A DNA stretch of 64,000 nt from assembly GCA_020832305.1 (NCBI GenBank), contig JAFIEV010000089.1, forward strand, positions 62,001 to 126,000, written 5' to 3'. This document shows positions 18,469 to 28,200 of the stretch, piece after piece (position 1 is the stretch's first letter; every line of letters begins with the position of its first letter). The position numbers and the translations under genes were made by a program. The stretch is from Cyclobacteriaceae bacterium (GTDB taxonomy: Bacteria; Bacteroidota; Bacteroidia; Cytophagales; Cyclobacteriaceae). The notes beneath the pieces were generated by a model. It saw only the letters and a list, made by a program, of their open reading frames with translations, did no database searches and was not told where the DNA came from.

Positions 18469-19650
18469 ATGAAATCTTTATCACGCAGAAATTTACTAAA
18501 ATCAGGCCTTTCAACATTGGTTGCCATTCCTTTTGCATCACCACTACTGGCCGGAGCGTTTAACAATATACCACTGCCAATAGATGAACAGGGACGTATT
18601 GTATATACTCCGCTTTTCAAGGAAAACATTTTAAAATCCTATTCTGATCGTCCGTCTGTGGTAAGGCTCAACGCCAATGAAAATCCTTATGGACCATCAC
18701 AAAGTGCCAGAGAGGCCATTCTTCAATCCATAGATTATGGCAACCGATATGCTTGGCAGGCACTGTATGAGTTGACAGAAAAAATTGCAGAAAAGGAAAA
18801 AGTAAATGCTGAATGTATAATGATGGGACCTGGTTCCTCCGATCTTCTGGAAAAAGTGGCTATGGTGGTCTTTAATAAAGGAGGCAATTTGATTTCGGCT
18901 GATCCATGTTATATGTCAATAGTCAGGGTTGCAGAAGCCACAGGTGCCAAATGGAAAAATGTCCCATGTCTGGAAAATGGAGCCCATGATCTCGACTCTA
19001 TGGAAAAAGCCATCGATGACGAAACCAGGCTCATATATATATGCAATCCGAATAACCCTACTGGTTCAATTACTCCGGGACAAGAACTTCTTAACTTTTG
19101 CCGAAAAGTGTCTGACAGGGTTCCTGTTTTTATAGATGAAGCCTACATTGAGTTTGTTCAAAAGAATGAGTCAGAGAGCATGGTAAAATTATTGCAGGAA
19201 AATAAGAATGTAATAATAGCCAGAACGTTTTCCAAAGTAATGGGCCTCGCTGGTATGCGGATTGGATATATATTAGCTCTCCCCTCTTTTCTTAAGCCAT
19301 TGCACAATATCACCCGGGGCGGAATGGGCATAACTTATCCATCTGTGTATGCTGCATTGGCAGCGCTTGGAGATATAAACTTTCAAAATGAAAGTATTGA
19401 AAAAAATAATGAAGTCAAAGATTATGTATACAAGGAGCTAAATCTGTTGAAATATCCGTTTATAAAATCTTATACAAACTTTATACTATTTCCTGTTCCT
19501 TTCACAGGACAATTCACATTGGAAAAATTAGCTTCATTTAATGTTTACATCCGGACTTTCGAAATCAATGAACAACCCTATTGTCGGGTGAGCATTGGGA
19601 CAAAAAATGAAATGGAGATTTTTATTGATGCATTGAAGCGTATATCTTGA
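18469..19650 (+). CDS. Tat-exported HisC-like aminotransferase (PLP fold type I)
   Basis: A 393-residue protein resembling histidinol-phosphate aminotransferase: NANENPYGPS near the start, YICNPNNPTGS, FIDEAYIEF, PLP-binding Lys256 in RTFSKVMGLAGMRIGY, and a C-terminal Arg in QPYCRVSIGT. It differs from biosynthetic HisC in carrying a twin-arginine signal (LSRRNLLKSG, then a hydrophobic stretch ending ASPLLAGA). Tat export of a folded, PLP-loaded enzyme is consistent with a cofactor acquired in the cytosol. There are no his genes nearby. The periplasmic substrate is unknown. It probably has its own promoter, as terminators separate it from susD. Confidence 0.85.
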   Translation: MKSLSRRNLLKSGLSTLVAIPFASPLLAGAFNNIPLPIDEQGRIVYTPLFKENILKSYSDRPSVVRLNANENPYGPSQSAREAILQSIDYGNRYAWQALYELTEKIAEKEKVNAECIMMGPGSSDLLEKVAMVVFNKGGNLISADPCYMSIVRVAEATGAKWKNVPCLENGAHDLDSMEKAIDDETRLIYICNPNNPTGSITPGQELLNFCRKVSDRVPVFIDEAYIEFVQKNESESMVKLLQENKNVIIARTFSKVMGLAGMRIGYILALPSFLKPLHNITRGGMGITYPSVYAALAALGDINFQNESIEKNNEVKDYVYKELNLLKYPFIKSYTNFILFPVPFTGQFTLEKLASFNVYIRTFEINEQPYCRVSIGTKNEMEIFIDALKRIS

Positions 19651-19834
19651 AACAATGTCAATATCATCTTCATGATTATCGATTATATTTTTTCATTTTT
19701 CATTTATTTTGATTAAATTGAAAATATAGAAATCCTATATCCGTTTATTCTAATTTTACTATTTATTGTTGGCATAGTATCAAGTTGGGTTTAGGAAAAA
19801 GTTTATGTTTCTTAATTTTTTAGAAAAGAAGACA

Positions 19835-20950
19835 ATGAAATTTTATATACCGTTTTTTCTATTGTCGATATTATTTTTTTTTAGAGTCATCTACGAAAGC
19901 AAGGCACAGCAAGTCTATTATCCGCAAACTGTAGTAAATATTTATCAGGAAAAATTTTTTATCAACGGTGTACCAACATTAGAAGGAAAAACATGGAGAG
20001 GTTATAATATAGAAGGCTTATTACCTAATGCAAGGTTAGTACAGGGTATTTTTGATGATCTGAACCCGGAAACAAGGAAATTATGGAAATATCCTGATAC
20101 CGGACAATGGGATGCGGAAAGAAATAATCTGGAGTTTGTTGATGCCATGAGTTCCTGGCATAAAAATGGCCTGCTGGCTTTCACCATTAACCTGCAAGGA
20201 GGTAGTCCTATGGGCTATTCCAAAGAACAACCCTGGCACAATAGTGCACTTGATGAAAACGGAGACTTACGAAAACCTTATATGGATCGCCTTGACCGTA
20301 TTTTAAAGAAGGCCGATGAACTAGGTATGGTTGTGATATTAGGCATCTTCTATTTTGGACAGGATCAGCGATTAAAGGATGAAAAAGCTATAATAGCCGC
20401 AGTTGATAATACTATTGACTGGCTTTTTGAAAAAGGTTACAGAAATGTGCTGATTGAAATATCTAACGAATGTGACAATCGTGCCTATGACCATGAAATA
20501 TTAAAGCCACACAGAATACACGAACTGATTGACAGGGCCAAATATCGTCAAAAATCTGGTTATCGCTTTTTGGTTAGTACCAGCTTCAATGGAGGGAGTA
20601 TACCTACTGACAATGTCATAAGATCTTCTGATTTTGTCCTCATTCATGGCAATGGTGTTGGTAGTCCGGCGGGCCTCAACAATATGGCCAATATAATAAG
20701 GAATAAAGACGTTTACCGACCAATGCCCATTGTGAACAATGAAGATGACCATTTTGATTTTGATCAACCCATGAATCATTTCATCGCATCCATCAGTTCT
20801 TATGTGTCCTGGGGCTATTTTGATTATCGTATGGAAAATGAAGGGTTTAATGATGGATTCCAGAGCGTACCTGTTAATTGGAACATCAGCTCAGAAAGGA
20901 AACGAGGTTTCTTTTACCTGCTTAGAGAAATGACAGGGGGTAATGACTAA
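19835..20950 (+). CDS. Secreted clan GH-A-like (cellulase-fold) protein
   Basis: A 371-residue protein with a signal peptide (FFLLSILFFFRVIYESKAQ) and a TIM-barrel body. The motif IEISNECD places Glu212 in the Asn-Glu acid/base pair typical of clan GH-A, and IVNNEDDHFD offers Glu303 as a candidate nucleophile. I cannot assign a GH family. It may act on a glycan in the periplasm or outside the cell. ATG 19835 is chosen. An in-frame ATG at 19805 would add ten residues before an already adequate signal peptide. It converges with the TRIC gene, 17 bases between stops. Confidence 0.7.
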   Translation: MKFYIPFFLLSILFFFRVIYESKAQQVYYPQTVVNIYQEKFFINGVPTLEGKTWRGYNIEGLLPNARLVQGIFDDLNPETRKLWKYPDTGQWDAERNNLEFVDAMSSWHKNGLLAFTINLQGGSPMGYSKEQPWHNSALDENGDLRKPYMDRLDRILKKADELGMVVILGIFYFGQDQRLKDEKAIIAAVDNTIDWLFEKGYRNVLIEISNECDNRAYDHEILKPHRIHELIDRAKYRQKSGYRFLVSTSFNGGSIPTDNVIRSSDFVLIHGNGVGSPAGLNNMANIIRNKDVYRPMPIVNNEDDHFDFDQPMNHFIASISSYVSWGYFDYRMENEGFNDGFQSVPVNWNISSERKRGFFYLLREMTGGND

Positions 20951-20967
20951 ATGCTTTTTGTCCGGGA

Positions 20968-21609
20968 TTAATCGATAACTTTAATAACGGGAAGACCTAA
21001 TTTATATTTAATAGACAATAGCCTGATCGTGATGATTACAATAGTAGTAATACTGATTGACCATACTTGTGGAACATTATAATGCTCCAGAAGAAAATAC
21101 AGTGATGCTCCGGCCAGACAGGCAGTAGCATATATTTCTTTTCGAAATATCAAAGGAACTTCATTGAGTAAAACATCCCTAGTTACCCCACCGGCAACTG
21201 CCGTTATCATACCCATCATTATAGCGACCGTTGGACCGTAACCAGCAGCAAGCGCTTTTTGAAGACCAATCATAGTATACAACGCCAACCCAATAGTATC
21301 ATAGAGAAAAAAAGGAGTTTTAAACTTAACCAGGTATTGTCTAAAAATAAATGTAAGAGGTACGGCAAGTAAAATCAAATAAATATAACGGAGATCCCTC
21401 ATCCAAAAAATCGGATGAATGTCTAATAATACATCTCTCAGCGTACCTCCGCCAAGTGCTGTGGCAAATCCTATTACCGCAGCTCCGAATAAGTCAAACT
21501 TTTTTTTCGCAGCTAATCTAATACCACTAATGGCAAAAACCAGAACACCGGTAAAATCCAGAACAGTTATGAAATCCATTGGCCTGAAAAAGGTCGCAAA
21601 GTTATTCAA
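20968..21609 (-). CDS. TRIC-family cation channel (UPF0126, YicG-like)
   Basis: A 213-residue inner-membrane protein with about seven hydrophobic helices in two similar halves. Each half has a Gly-rich kinked segment (TALGGGTLRDVLLD and TAVAGGVTRDVLLNE), the signature of the bacterial trimeric intracellular cation channel fold. It probably conducts K+ or other monovalent cations. It is the second gene of a MarR-TRIC unit: its ATG starts directly after the MarR stop (21610), so expression is likely coupled to the regulator. Confidence 0.88.
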   Translation of the reverse strand: MNNFATFFRPMDFITVLDFTGVLVFAISGIRLAAKKKFDLFGAAVIGFATALGGGTLRDVLLDIHPIFWMRDLRYIYLILLAVPLTFIFRQYLVKFKTPFFLYDTIGLALYTMIGLQKALAAGYGPTVAIMMGMITAVAGGVTRDVLLNEVPLIFRKEIYATACLAGASLYFLLEHYNVPQVWSISITTIVIITIRLLSIKYKLGLPVIKVID

Positions 21610-22053
21610 TTAAAGCTCTTCGGAAGTAATGTTTTCAATCATTTTTCTGAGAACATCCCTTACAATCATTAATTTTTCATCTTCTATTCCTTTAACAGCA
21701 ACATCTACAATTTCCTGGACCAGCTCAAGCATGTTATCATGCATCATCCTTCCTTTCTCTGTAAGATATACCAGCTTGCTCCTTTTATCATGTCGATTGG
21801 GTTTTCTCAGGATAAGGTTTTTCTTTTCCAGATTTTCAATAAGACTGGTGATACTCGCTTTATTCTTGACCAATCTTTCGGCCAGGTTCTGCTGTGTTCT
21901 GCCATTTTCTTCCCATAACAATCGAATTACGCCGAATTGTTCACGGGTTATGGGATAGCCTGCCCTTTCAAATTTGTGGTCCATTCGGTACCCTCCAATC
22001 CTGCTTGCCTGCCTGATGAGGTATCCAATTTCAAAATGAAGATTTTCTTCCAT
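21610..22053 (-). CDS. MarR family transcriptional regulator
   Basis: A 147-residue winged-helix protein. The core at about residues 35-105 has EQFGVIRLLWEENGRTQQNLAERL, then LVKNKASITSLIENLEKKNLI and the wing RKPNRHDKRSKLVYLTEKG, typical of MarR. The flanking helices would form the dimer. It probably represses its own promoter and that of the adjoining TRIC channel. A 13-bp palindrome lies 20 bases upstream of its start. The ligand is unknown. Confidence 0.92.
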   Translation of the reverse strand: MEENLHFEIGYLIRQASRIGGYRMDHKFERAGYPITREQFGVIRLLWEENGRTQQNLAERLVKNKASITSLIENLEKKNLILRKPNRHDKRSKLVYLTEKGRMMHDNMLELVQEIVDVAVKGIEDEKLMIVRDVLRKMIENITSEEL

Positions 22054-22072
22054 AGTAGTGTATGCGCATGGA

Positions 22073-22085
22073 ATTACTTAGTAAT
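22073..22085. promoter_or_regulatory. Palindrome upstream of marR, candidate operator
   Basis: ATTACT-T-AGTAAT is a perfect 6-bp inverted repeat with a 1-base centre, 20 bases upstream of the MarR start. A second perfect palindrome, ATGCGCAT, lies at 22062-22069. The size and place suit a MarR-dimer site. Binding is inferred. Confidence 0.4.
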
Positions 22086-22199
22086 CAATTTAACGCGGTT
22101 TATAAGATTTTTCAATATGGGTGTAAAATTTCAAAATTGCAATTTTTATTCTAAAGTCTGCAAGTTTGGGAGAATTTATTGCATGTGTTTATCATGTAG

Positions 22200-22228
22200 T
22201 TTGTAATCTGATTTGGTATATACACTTG
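22200..22228 (+). promoter_or_regulatory. Promoter candidate for the HAD/DegT pair
   Basis: TTTG (22200-22203), 17 bases, then TACACTTG (22221-22228), one mismatch from TAnnTTTG. Transcription would start near 22235, about 20 bases before the ATG at 22256. Confidence 0.4.
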
Positions 22229-22255
22229 CATAACATTAATTTGAATAAAAAAAAT

Positions 22256-22855
22256 ATGAAGAAGGAAATTGCCCTGTTTGATTTCGATGGAACGGTTACC
22301 CATTACGATACCCTTTGGAAATTTTTAAGATTCTCCATACCACCGATTACTTTTTGGACAGCTTTTTTTCTGCACAGTCCGTTTTTTGTTTATTATGTAT
22401 TGAAAAAGAGACCAGGAAAAGGGAAGGAAATGCTGTTATCATGGTTTTTCAAAGGAATGGAGAAAGATCAACTTGAAAGCCGCGGAAGAAAATTTTGCGA
22501 AAAAGCCCTGCCTTCAATGATCTATCAGGATGCCCTGGAAAAAATCAGATGGCATCAGGAAAATGGCCACCAAACGGTGCTTGTTTCTGCTTCACTGGAC
22601 ATATGGCTTAAGTTCTGGGCGGCATCTCAGAATATGGATCTGATTTGTACTATGTATCAATATAATGACAATAAAGCCACAGGAAAGTTTGCAACTGCAA
22701 ATTGCAATGGAAAAGAAAAAGTCAGACGAATAAAAGAAAAATACTCTTTAGATGAATTTGTGAAAATCTATGCTTATGGCAATAGCAACGGTGATCTTCC
22801 TATGCTCGAATTGGCTCAGGAAAAATATTATAAAGTATTTTCTAAATTACCTTAA
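22256..22855 (+). CDS. HAD-IB family phosphatase
   Basis: A 199-residue haloacid-dehalogenase hydrolase. Motif I is LFDFDGTVT (nucleophile Asp in DFDGT), motif II the Ser in VLVSASLD, and motif III/IV a Lys followed by YGNSNGDLPML. The hydrophobic insert after motif I (PPITFWTAFFLHSPFFVYY) recalls PgpC-type HAD-IB enzymes acting on lipid-linked phosphates, so phosphatidylglycerophosphatase or another membrane phosphoester is a reasonable but unproven substrate. A longer frame from 22166 exists, but its first 30 residues have no family match and overlap the promoter. The stop abuts the DegT start, so the two are co-translated. Confidence 0.85.
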   Translation: MKKEIALFDFDGTVTHYDTLWKFLRFSIPPITFWTAFFLHSPFFVYYVLKKRPGKGKEMLLSWFFKGMEKDQLESRGRKFCEKALPSMIYQDALEKIRWHQENGHQTVLVSASLDIWLKFWAASQNMDLICTMYQYNDNKATGKFATANCNGKEKVRRIKEKYSLDEFVKIYAYGNSNGDLPMLELAQEKYYKVFSKLP

Positions 22856-23965
22856 ATGCCTGAAGTTCCATTCAACGATCTGAGTAGATGCCAAAATGAA
22901 GTCAATGAACATTTGCAAAAGCAATTTGCAGATGTTTTGAATTCAGTAAACTTTATACTTGGTCAAAGATTAATTGAATTTGAAAAGTTATTTGCCAATT
23001 ATTGTCAAACCCGTTATGCCATTGGTACAGCATCGGGGCTCGATGCGCTCATTTTTTCATTGAAGGCCCTCGGGATATCAAAAAATGACGAAGTAATAGT
23101 GCCTGATTATGGGTTTTCAGCCACAGCATTGTCTGTACTGCATGCCGGTGCAATACCGGTTTTTGCAGATGTTTCAAATAATTTTCCTCTTATTAACGCG
23201 AAAACCATTTTGCCATTAATTTCAGAAAAAACAAAAGCCGTAATAGTGGTGCATATGCATGGACTGGTTTGTGAAATGGATGAAATTCAGGATTTATGTA
23301 GTTCGTATGATTTATGCCTCTTAGAAGATTTTGCCCAGTCTCATGGCGCTACATGGAAAAGAAAAATGACTGGAAGTTTTGGAAAGATAAATGCAACAAG
23401 TTTTTATCCTGCCAAAAATCTTGGGGCGTTGGGAGATGGAGGCGCCGTTACAACCTCAGATGAATATTTGATGGATCAAATTAGACTTTATCGGAACTAT
23501 GGTTCTACCGATCGTATAAATTCCACGACTATCGGATATAATAGTCGTCTTGATGAAATTCAGGCTGCCTTTCTAAGCGTTAAACTGGATTTTCTGGAAA
23601 AATGGAATAGTGAGCGCAGAACCATCGCTTCATTCTATAAGGAAAGAATGAGTGAACAGTCTGAAGTTTACATCCCTGAGCCGCATCTGGAATCCAAACC
23701 CGTATATCACATTTTTTCTATATATACCAAACGAAAAATGGGACTATACGATTACCTCAGAAATAAAGGCATTGAGTGCCGAATGCATTATAAATTACCA
23801 ATGCATTGCCACGATTTGTTCAAACACTATATTAAACCGGGTCAAACTTTCAAAAACAGTGTACAACTTTCGTCTGATCAACTCAGTCTGCCTTGTTTTC
23901 CTGGGCTGAAAATTGAAGAAATTGATTATATATGTCAACAAATCAATAATTTTTTCAGGTGCTAA
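22856..23965 (+). CDS. DegT/DnrJ/EryC1/StrS family sugar aminotransferase
   Basis: A 369-residue PLP enzyme that would transfer an amino group to a keto-sugar nucleotide. Landmarks are IGTASGLDALIFSLKALG, GFSATALSVLHAGAIPVFAD, LEDFAQSHGA and the PLP Lys187 in SFYPAKNLGALGDGG. The ending KIEEIDYICQQINNFF is usual for the family. It starts at the base after the HAD stop. Its last 11 bases overlap the 3' end of the glycosyltransferase on the other strand. With the HAD and GT2 genes it suggests surface glycan or glycolipid synthesis, though the set is too small to name a pathway. Confidence 0.9.
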   Translation: MPEVPFNDLSRCQNEVNEHLQKQFADVLNSVNFILGQRLIEFEKLFANYCQTRYAIGTASGLDALIFSLKALGISKNDEVIVPDYGFSATALSVLHAGAIPVFADVSNNFPLINAKTILPLISEKTKAVIVVHMHGLVCEMDEIQDLCSSYDLCLLEDFAQSHGATWKRKMTGSFGKINATSFYPAKNLGALGDGGAVTTSDEYLMDQIRLYRNYGSTDRINSTTIGYNSRLDEIQAAFLSVKLDFLEKWNSERRTIASFYKERMSEQSEVYIPEPHLESKPVYHIFSIYTKRKMGLYDYLRNKGIECRMHYKLPMHCHDLFKHYIKPGQTFKNSVQLSSDQLSLPCFPGLKIEEIDYICQQINNFFRC

Positions 23966-25139
23966 CTTCTTCTATCTGTCTTCGTTTTGCTTTTTCCCAA
24001 AGCACCGATTGATTGCCCTTAATGTATCGCATAAAACCTTTATAAACCGCATAATTCATTATACAGAAATAATAAGGAACAAATGCTATCTTTAATTTAA
24101 TTTTTCTGGATTCCAGTAGCAGTCCAATCAAGGCAAGCAGATAAAATCCTACTTGTGCACCAAAAATTACCTGAAAAAATAAATCACCTCGAATTGCAAG
24201 TAAAAGATTCAAAATAAAAATAAAAGGAAGAGCAAGAGGAGCTAATGTCCAGCGCAAAACCCTGTGTGATATATATTCAAAACTTAAAACACCATGTTTA
24301 AAAAAGTTTAATAAAGGCACCAACCTTACAATAGATTGTATACCACCGGCAGCAATTCGTATTTTTCGCTTTAATTCTTCCTTTACTGAAGCCGAAGGCT
24401 CTTCTTCCGCATAAGCATCAGGTTCGTAAATAATTCGGTGCCCTTCCATTGCAATACTCAGGGTCATGTAAAAATCTTCAATCAAAGAGTCTTTAGGCAC
24501 CGGCCTGAAGAGGGATGTTCTTATTGAAAATAGTTCACCTGCTGCCCCAACTACAGAATATAGTTCAGAATCCCACTTTTTCAATTGTGATTCATATTTC
24601 CAATAAATGCCTTCCCCGGCACCGGCTGCTTCGTCAGAATTCTTGCTCTTTATGCGCTTTTCTCCGGCAACCCCACCTACAGTTGGATCTGCATAATGAC
24701 GTACTATATTTTGAACTGCATCTTTGTTAACAAATGTATTTGCATCAGTAAAAATCACAATATCCGTGTCAACAAAAGGCATTGCGCGTTCTACTGCAGC
24801 GATTTTACCCCTTCTTTCCGGATGATGCATCAAAACAACCTCCGGGTATTGCTTCACAATATCAGGTGTACGATCGCTGGAGCCATCTGTAACAAATAAA
24901 TACTTGATCTTGCCCTTAGGATAATCCAGTGAAAGCGTATTGTCAATCTTTTCCCTTATATAATCTTCTTCGTTAAATGCAGCAACCATTAATGTAACGG
25001 TTGGCAGGTCATTGTGCATATAAAGTTTTGGCTTTCTGAAGATTCGCTTAATCCGGATAATTAAAAAAAGAAGTATTCCATAACCCAGGTAAGCGTAAAA
25101 AACCAAAAGTATCAAAAACCAAAAGATTATATCTGTCAT
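23955..25139 (-). CDS. Membrane glycosyltransferase family 2
   Basis: A 394-residue inner-membrane enzyme with one N-terminal helix (IIFWFLILLVFYAYLGYG), a cytosolic GT-A domain (about 45-270) and about three C-terminal helices. The GT2 landmarks are TLMVAAFNEEDYIREKI, FVTDGSSDRTPDIV, the metal-binding DAN in VIFTDANTFV, and IEDFYMTLSIAMEGHRI with Glu-Asp as catalytic pair. The arrangement resembles processive or polyisoprenyl GT2 synthases. ATG 25139 is preferred to GTG 25169, whose extra ten residues precede the membrane helix. The product sugar polymer cannot be deduced. Confidence 0.88.
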   Translation of the reverse strand: MTDIIFWFLILLVFYAYLGYGILLFLIIRIKRIFRKPKLYMHNDLPTVTLMVAAFNEEDYIREKIDNTLSLDYPKGKIKYLFVTDGSSDRTPDIVKQYPEVVLMHHPERRGKIAAVERAMPFVDTDIVIFTDANTFVNKDAVQNIVRHYADPTVGGVAGEKRIKSKNSDEAAGAGEGIYWKYESQLKKWDSELYSVVGAAGELFSIRTSLFRPVPKDSLIEDFYMTLSIAMEGHRIIYEPDAYAEEEPSASVKEELKRKIRIAAGGIQSIVRLVPLLNFFKHGVLSFEYISHRVLRWTLAPLALPFIFILNLLLAIRGDLFFQVIFGAQVGFYLLALIGLLLESRKIKLKIAFVPYYFCIMNYAVYKGFMRYIKGNQSVLWEKAKRRQIEEVST

Positions 25140-25185
25140 AGCACGTGTACTTAAGCTTAAATATTTCACAAATAAAATAAAAATA

Positions 25186-25217
25186 TTTATATAAACTATA
25201 AAAAAAGTTTATATTTG
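25186..25217 (+). promoter_or_regulatory. Promoter of the giant T9SS adhesin gene
   Basis: TATATTTG (25210-25217) is a perfect TAnnTTTG -7 box, with TTTA (25186-25189) 20 bases upstream as a weak -33 box. The leader to the GTG at 25300 would be about 76 bases. Confidence 0.5.
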
Positions 25218-25299
25218 CATCCTAAATCTTACCTTAGTAACACTATATTGCAAGGTGATAGATTTCATGAGGAACAACTAAGAAAAAAACAGATTTAAG

Positions 25300-28200
25300 G
25301 TGGTTATAGGATTTTACGAACGCTTAACAAGTGCATTGAATTTTAAACGGTTTTTACCGCTCTTGATATGCATATTGGTGGGGCAAACTTCATTGCTGGC
25401 ACAACCTTTTTCAGTCACTACAATTGAAAGCACGGCTTACACGTTTAGTGCTGCCGATTTTGGTGTGGATGGATTAATTTATGATCAGATAGAGGTACAG
25501 AGTTTGCCTGACAAAGGAACTTTGTCTTTCGATGGTGCAGAGCTGGCCGCGCCTTTTATTGTTGAAAACGGGGATTTTGGAAAATTGATATATACCCCTG
25601 TAAATAATGAATCAGACTCGCCATATACAAGTTTTCAATTTCAAAGAAGATTGATTCTGGTGCCCGAGTTGACGGCGCAAACCATGACCATACATGTTAC
25701 GGCCAATGAACCTCCAACCATTGATCAGCCTTCCATAGACCCGATTTTAATGAATTCCCCTCAGCAGACCGTAAACCTGAGCGGCATTACAGATGGAGGT
25801 GAAGGAGGCCAAACATTAATGGTTACCGCTATTTCCGATAATACTGCTTTAATTCCAGACCCCAATGTTACATATACCTCACCAAATACAACAGGCACAC
25901 TTAGCTTTACACCTGTAACAAATCAGTTTGGCATAGCAAATATTACCGTTACAGTAAGTGATGGCATTTCCAGCTTTGACCGTACTTTTGAGGTGATTGT
26001 TAATGCGCCTCCAACCCTGGATGCTATTGCCAATTTAAACCTCATTATTAATGCAGGTTTACAGAATGTGTCTTTGAGTGGTATTAGTGACGGTGGAGAA
26101 GGTAATCAAACTATAGTTGTAACTGCAACGTCCAACAATACAACACTTGTTCCAAATCCTGAGTTAACGTATACATCACCAGCTGCAACGGGAACTCTAA
26201 GTTTTACACCATCAACAAACCAATCAGGTTTAGCAACCATTACGGTAACTGTGAATGACGGTTTTAATAATTTTGCAAGAACCTTCACGGTAACTGTAAA
26301 TGCCAATATACCTCCTACTTTAGCTGCCATTTCAAATATAACCATCCCTCAAAACGCGCCACAGCAAACAGTAAACCTCTCTGGAATTTCAGATGGTGGA
26401 GAAGGGAATCAGACGATAACCATTACGGCAAGTTCAAATAATACAGGTCTAATACCTAACCCAACTGTCAATTATACTTCGCCCAATACCACCGGAACTT
26501 TATCATTCACTCCGGTACCTGGTCAGGCCGGCAGTGCTATCATTACAGTAACTGTCAGCGATGGCTTTGCAGCAGATAATCTGTCCAGAACCTTTACAGT
26601 AACAGTTACACCCAATGCACCTCCGACCATTGACAAACCTGCAGATATACTGCTCAGGATGAACGATCCGCAACAAAGCGTCAATCTGACCGGCATTACT
26701 GATGGTGGTGAAAACAACCAGACCTTAACTGTAACGGCAACTTCGAATAATTCGGCTTTAATACCAAACCCTACGGTAACTTATACTTCGCCCAATGCAA
26801 CAGGTACTTTGAGCTTTACCCCTGTAAATAATCAGTTTGGATTGGCCATTATTACCGTAAATGTCAGTGATGGAATTGCTACTACCAGCCAGACTTTTGA
26901 AGTAAGGGTTAATGCACCGCCCACACTCAATGCCATTGCCAATGTATCTATTATTCAAAATGCCCCTGCTCAAACGATTGCACTTGCTGGAATTTCAACC
27001 GGTGGTGAAATAGGTCAAACCATTACACTTACTGCCATATCGGGCAATCCTTCCCTGATACCGAATCCGACCATTACTTATACATCGCCAAACGCTACCG
27101 GTAGTCTGACTTTTACACCGATAGCTGGCGAGACGGGTACCGCAGAAATTACAGTTACGGTGAGTGATGGTATAGCTGCACATAATGTAAGCAGAACTTT
27201 TACTGTGACAGTCAATGCCAATAATCCTCCGACATTAAACGCCATAACAAACCGAACAATTATTATGAACGCGGGGCAGCAGACGGTTAATTTGGCGGGC
27301 ATTTCAGATGGTGATGGAGGGATTCAAACCCTGAGCGTGAGTGCATCTTCTAATAACACGACCTTGATTCCAGGCATTACGGTCAACTATACACCCAATA
27401 ATGCAACTGGGAATATACGTTTTACTCCGGCGCCTAATCAGTTTGGCATCGCAAGGATAACGGTTACCGTAAGTGATGGCATAGATAATTTTTCCAGGTC
27501 ATTTAATGTAACAGTCAATGCCCCTCCTACCCTTGACCCCATTGACAATATTACAATTTTACAAGATGCATCTGAGCAAACTGTAAATCTTACGGGTATA
27601 AGTGATGGAGGTGAGGGTACACAAACCATCAGCATTACAGCCAGTTCCGGAAATACAGCACTCGTACCAAATCCAACGGTTGATTACACTTCGCCGGCTG
27701 CTACCGGAGCTCTGAAATTTACGCCCGTTGCTGGTGCAACAGGTTCGGCGCTGATTACTGTAACCGTAAGTGATGGTATTACTGCACACAACCGTACAAG
27801 GACCTTCACAGTAACCATTAACCAGAATAATCCACCAACCATAAATCCAATTGCAGACATCAGCATTCCGGAAAACTCTCCGTTACAAACTGTTAATTTA
27901 AGTGGAATCAGCGATGGTGATAATGGTACGCAGGTGTTATCTATTACAGCTCGTTCCAGTGATGTAGCCATAATTCCAGATCCTGCTGTAAATTATACTT
28001 CGCCGAATGCAACAGGAACAATTCAATTTACACCCCTGGCAAACCAATTCGGAGAAGTGACAATAACTGTAACCGTAAACGATGGGCAAAACGAAAATAA
28101 TATAACAGAAACCAGTTTCAAGGTGAATGTTGTACCCTTAAACCGACCGCCAACCATTAACCCTATTGATGATATATCAATAGCTGAAAATGCACCTCAG

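Noticed and set aside
18345-18563. 72-codon open frame before the aminotransferase
   Set aside because: It overlaps the Tat signal sequence of the real gene in another frame, has no family-like features and no promoter.
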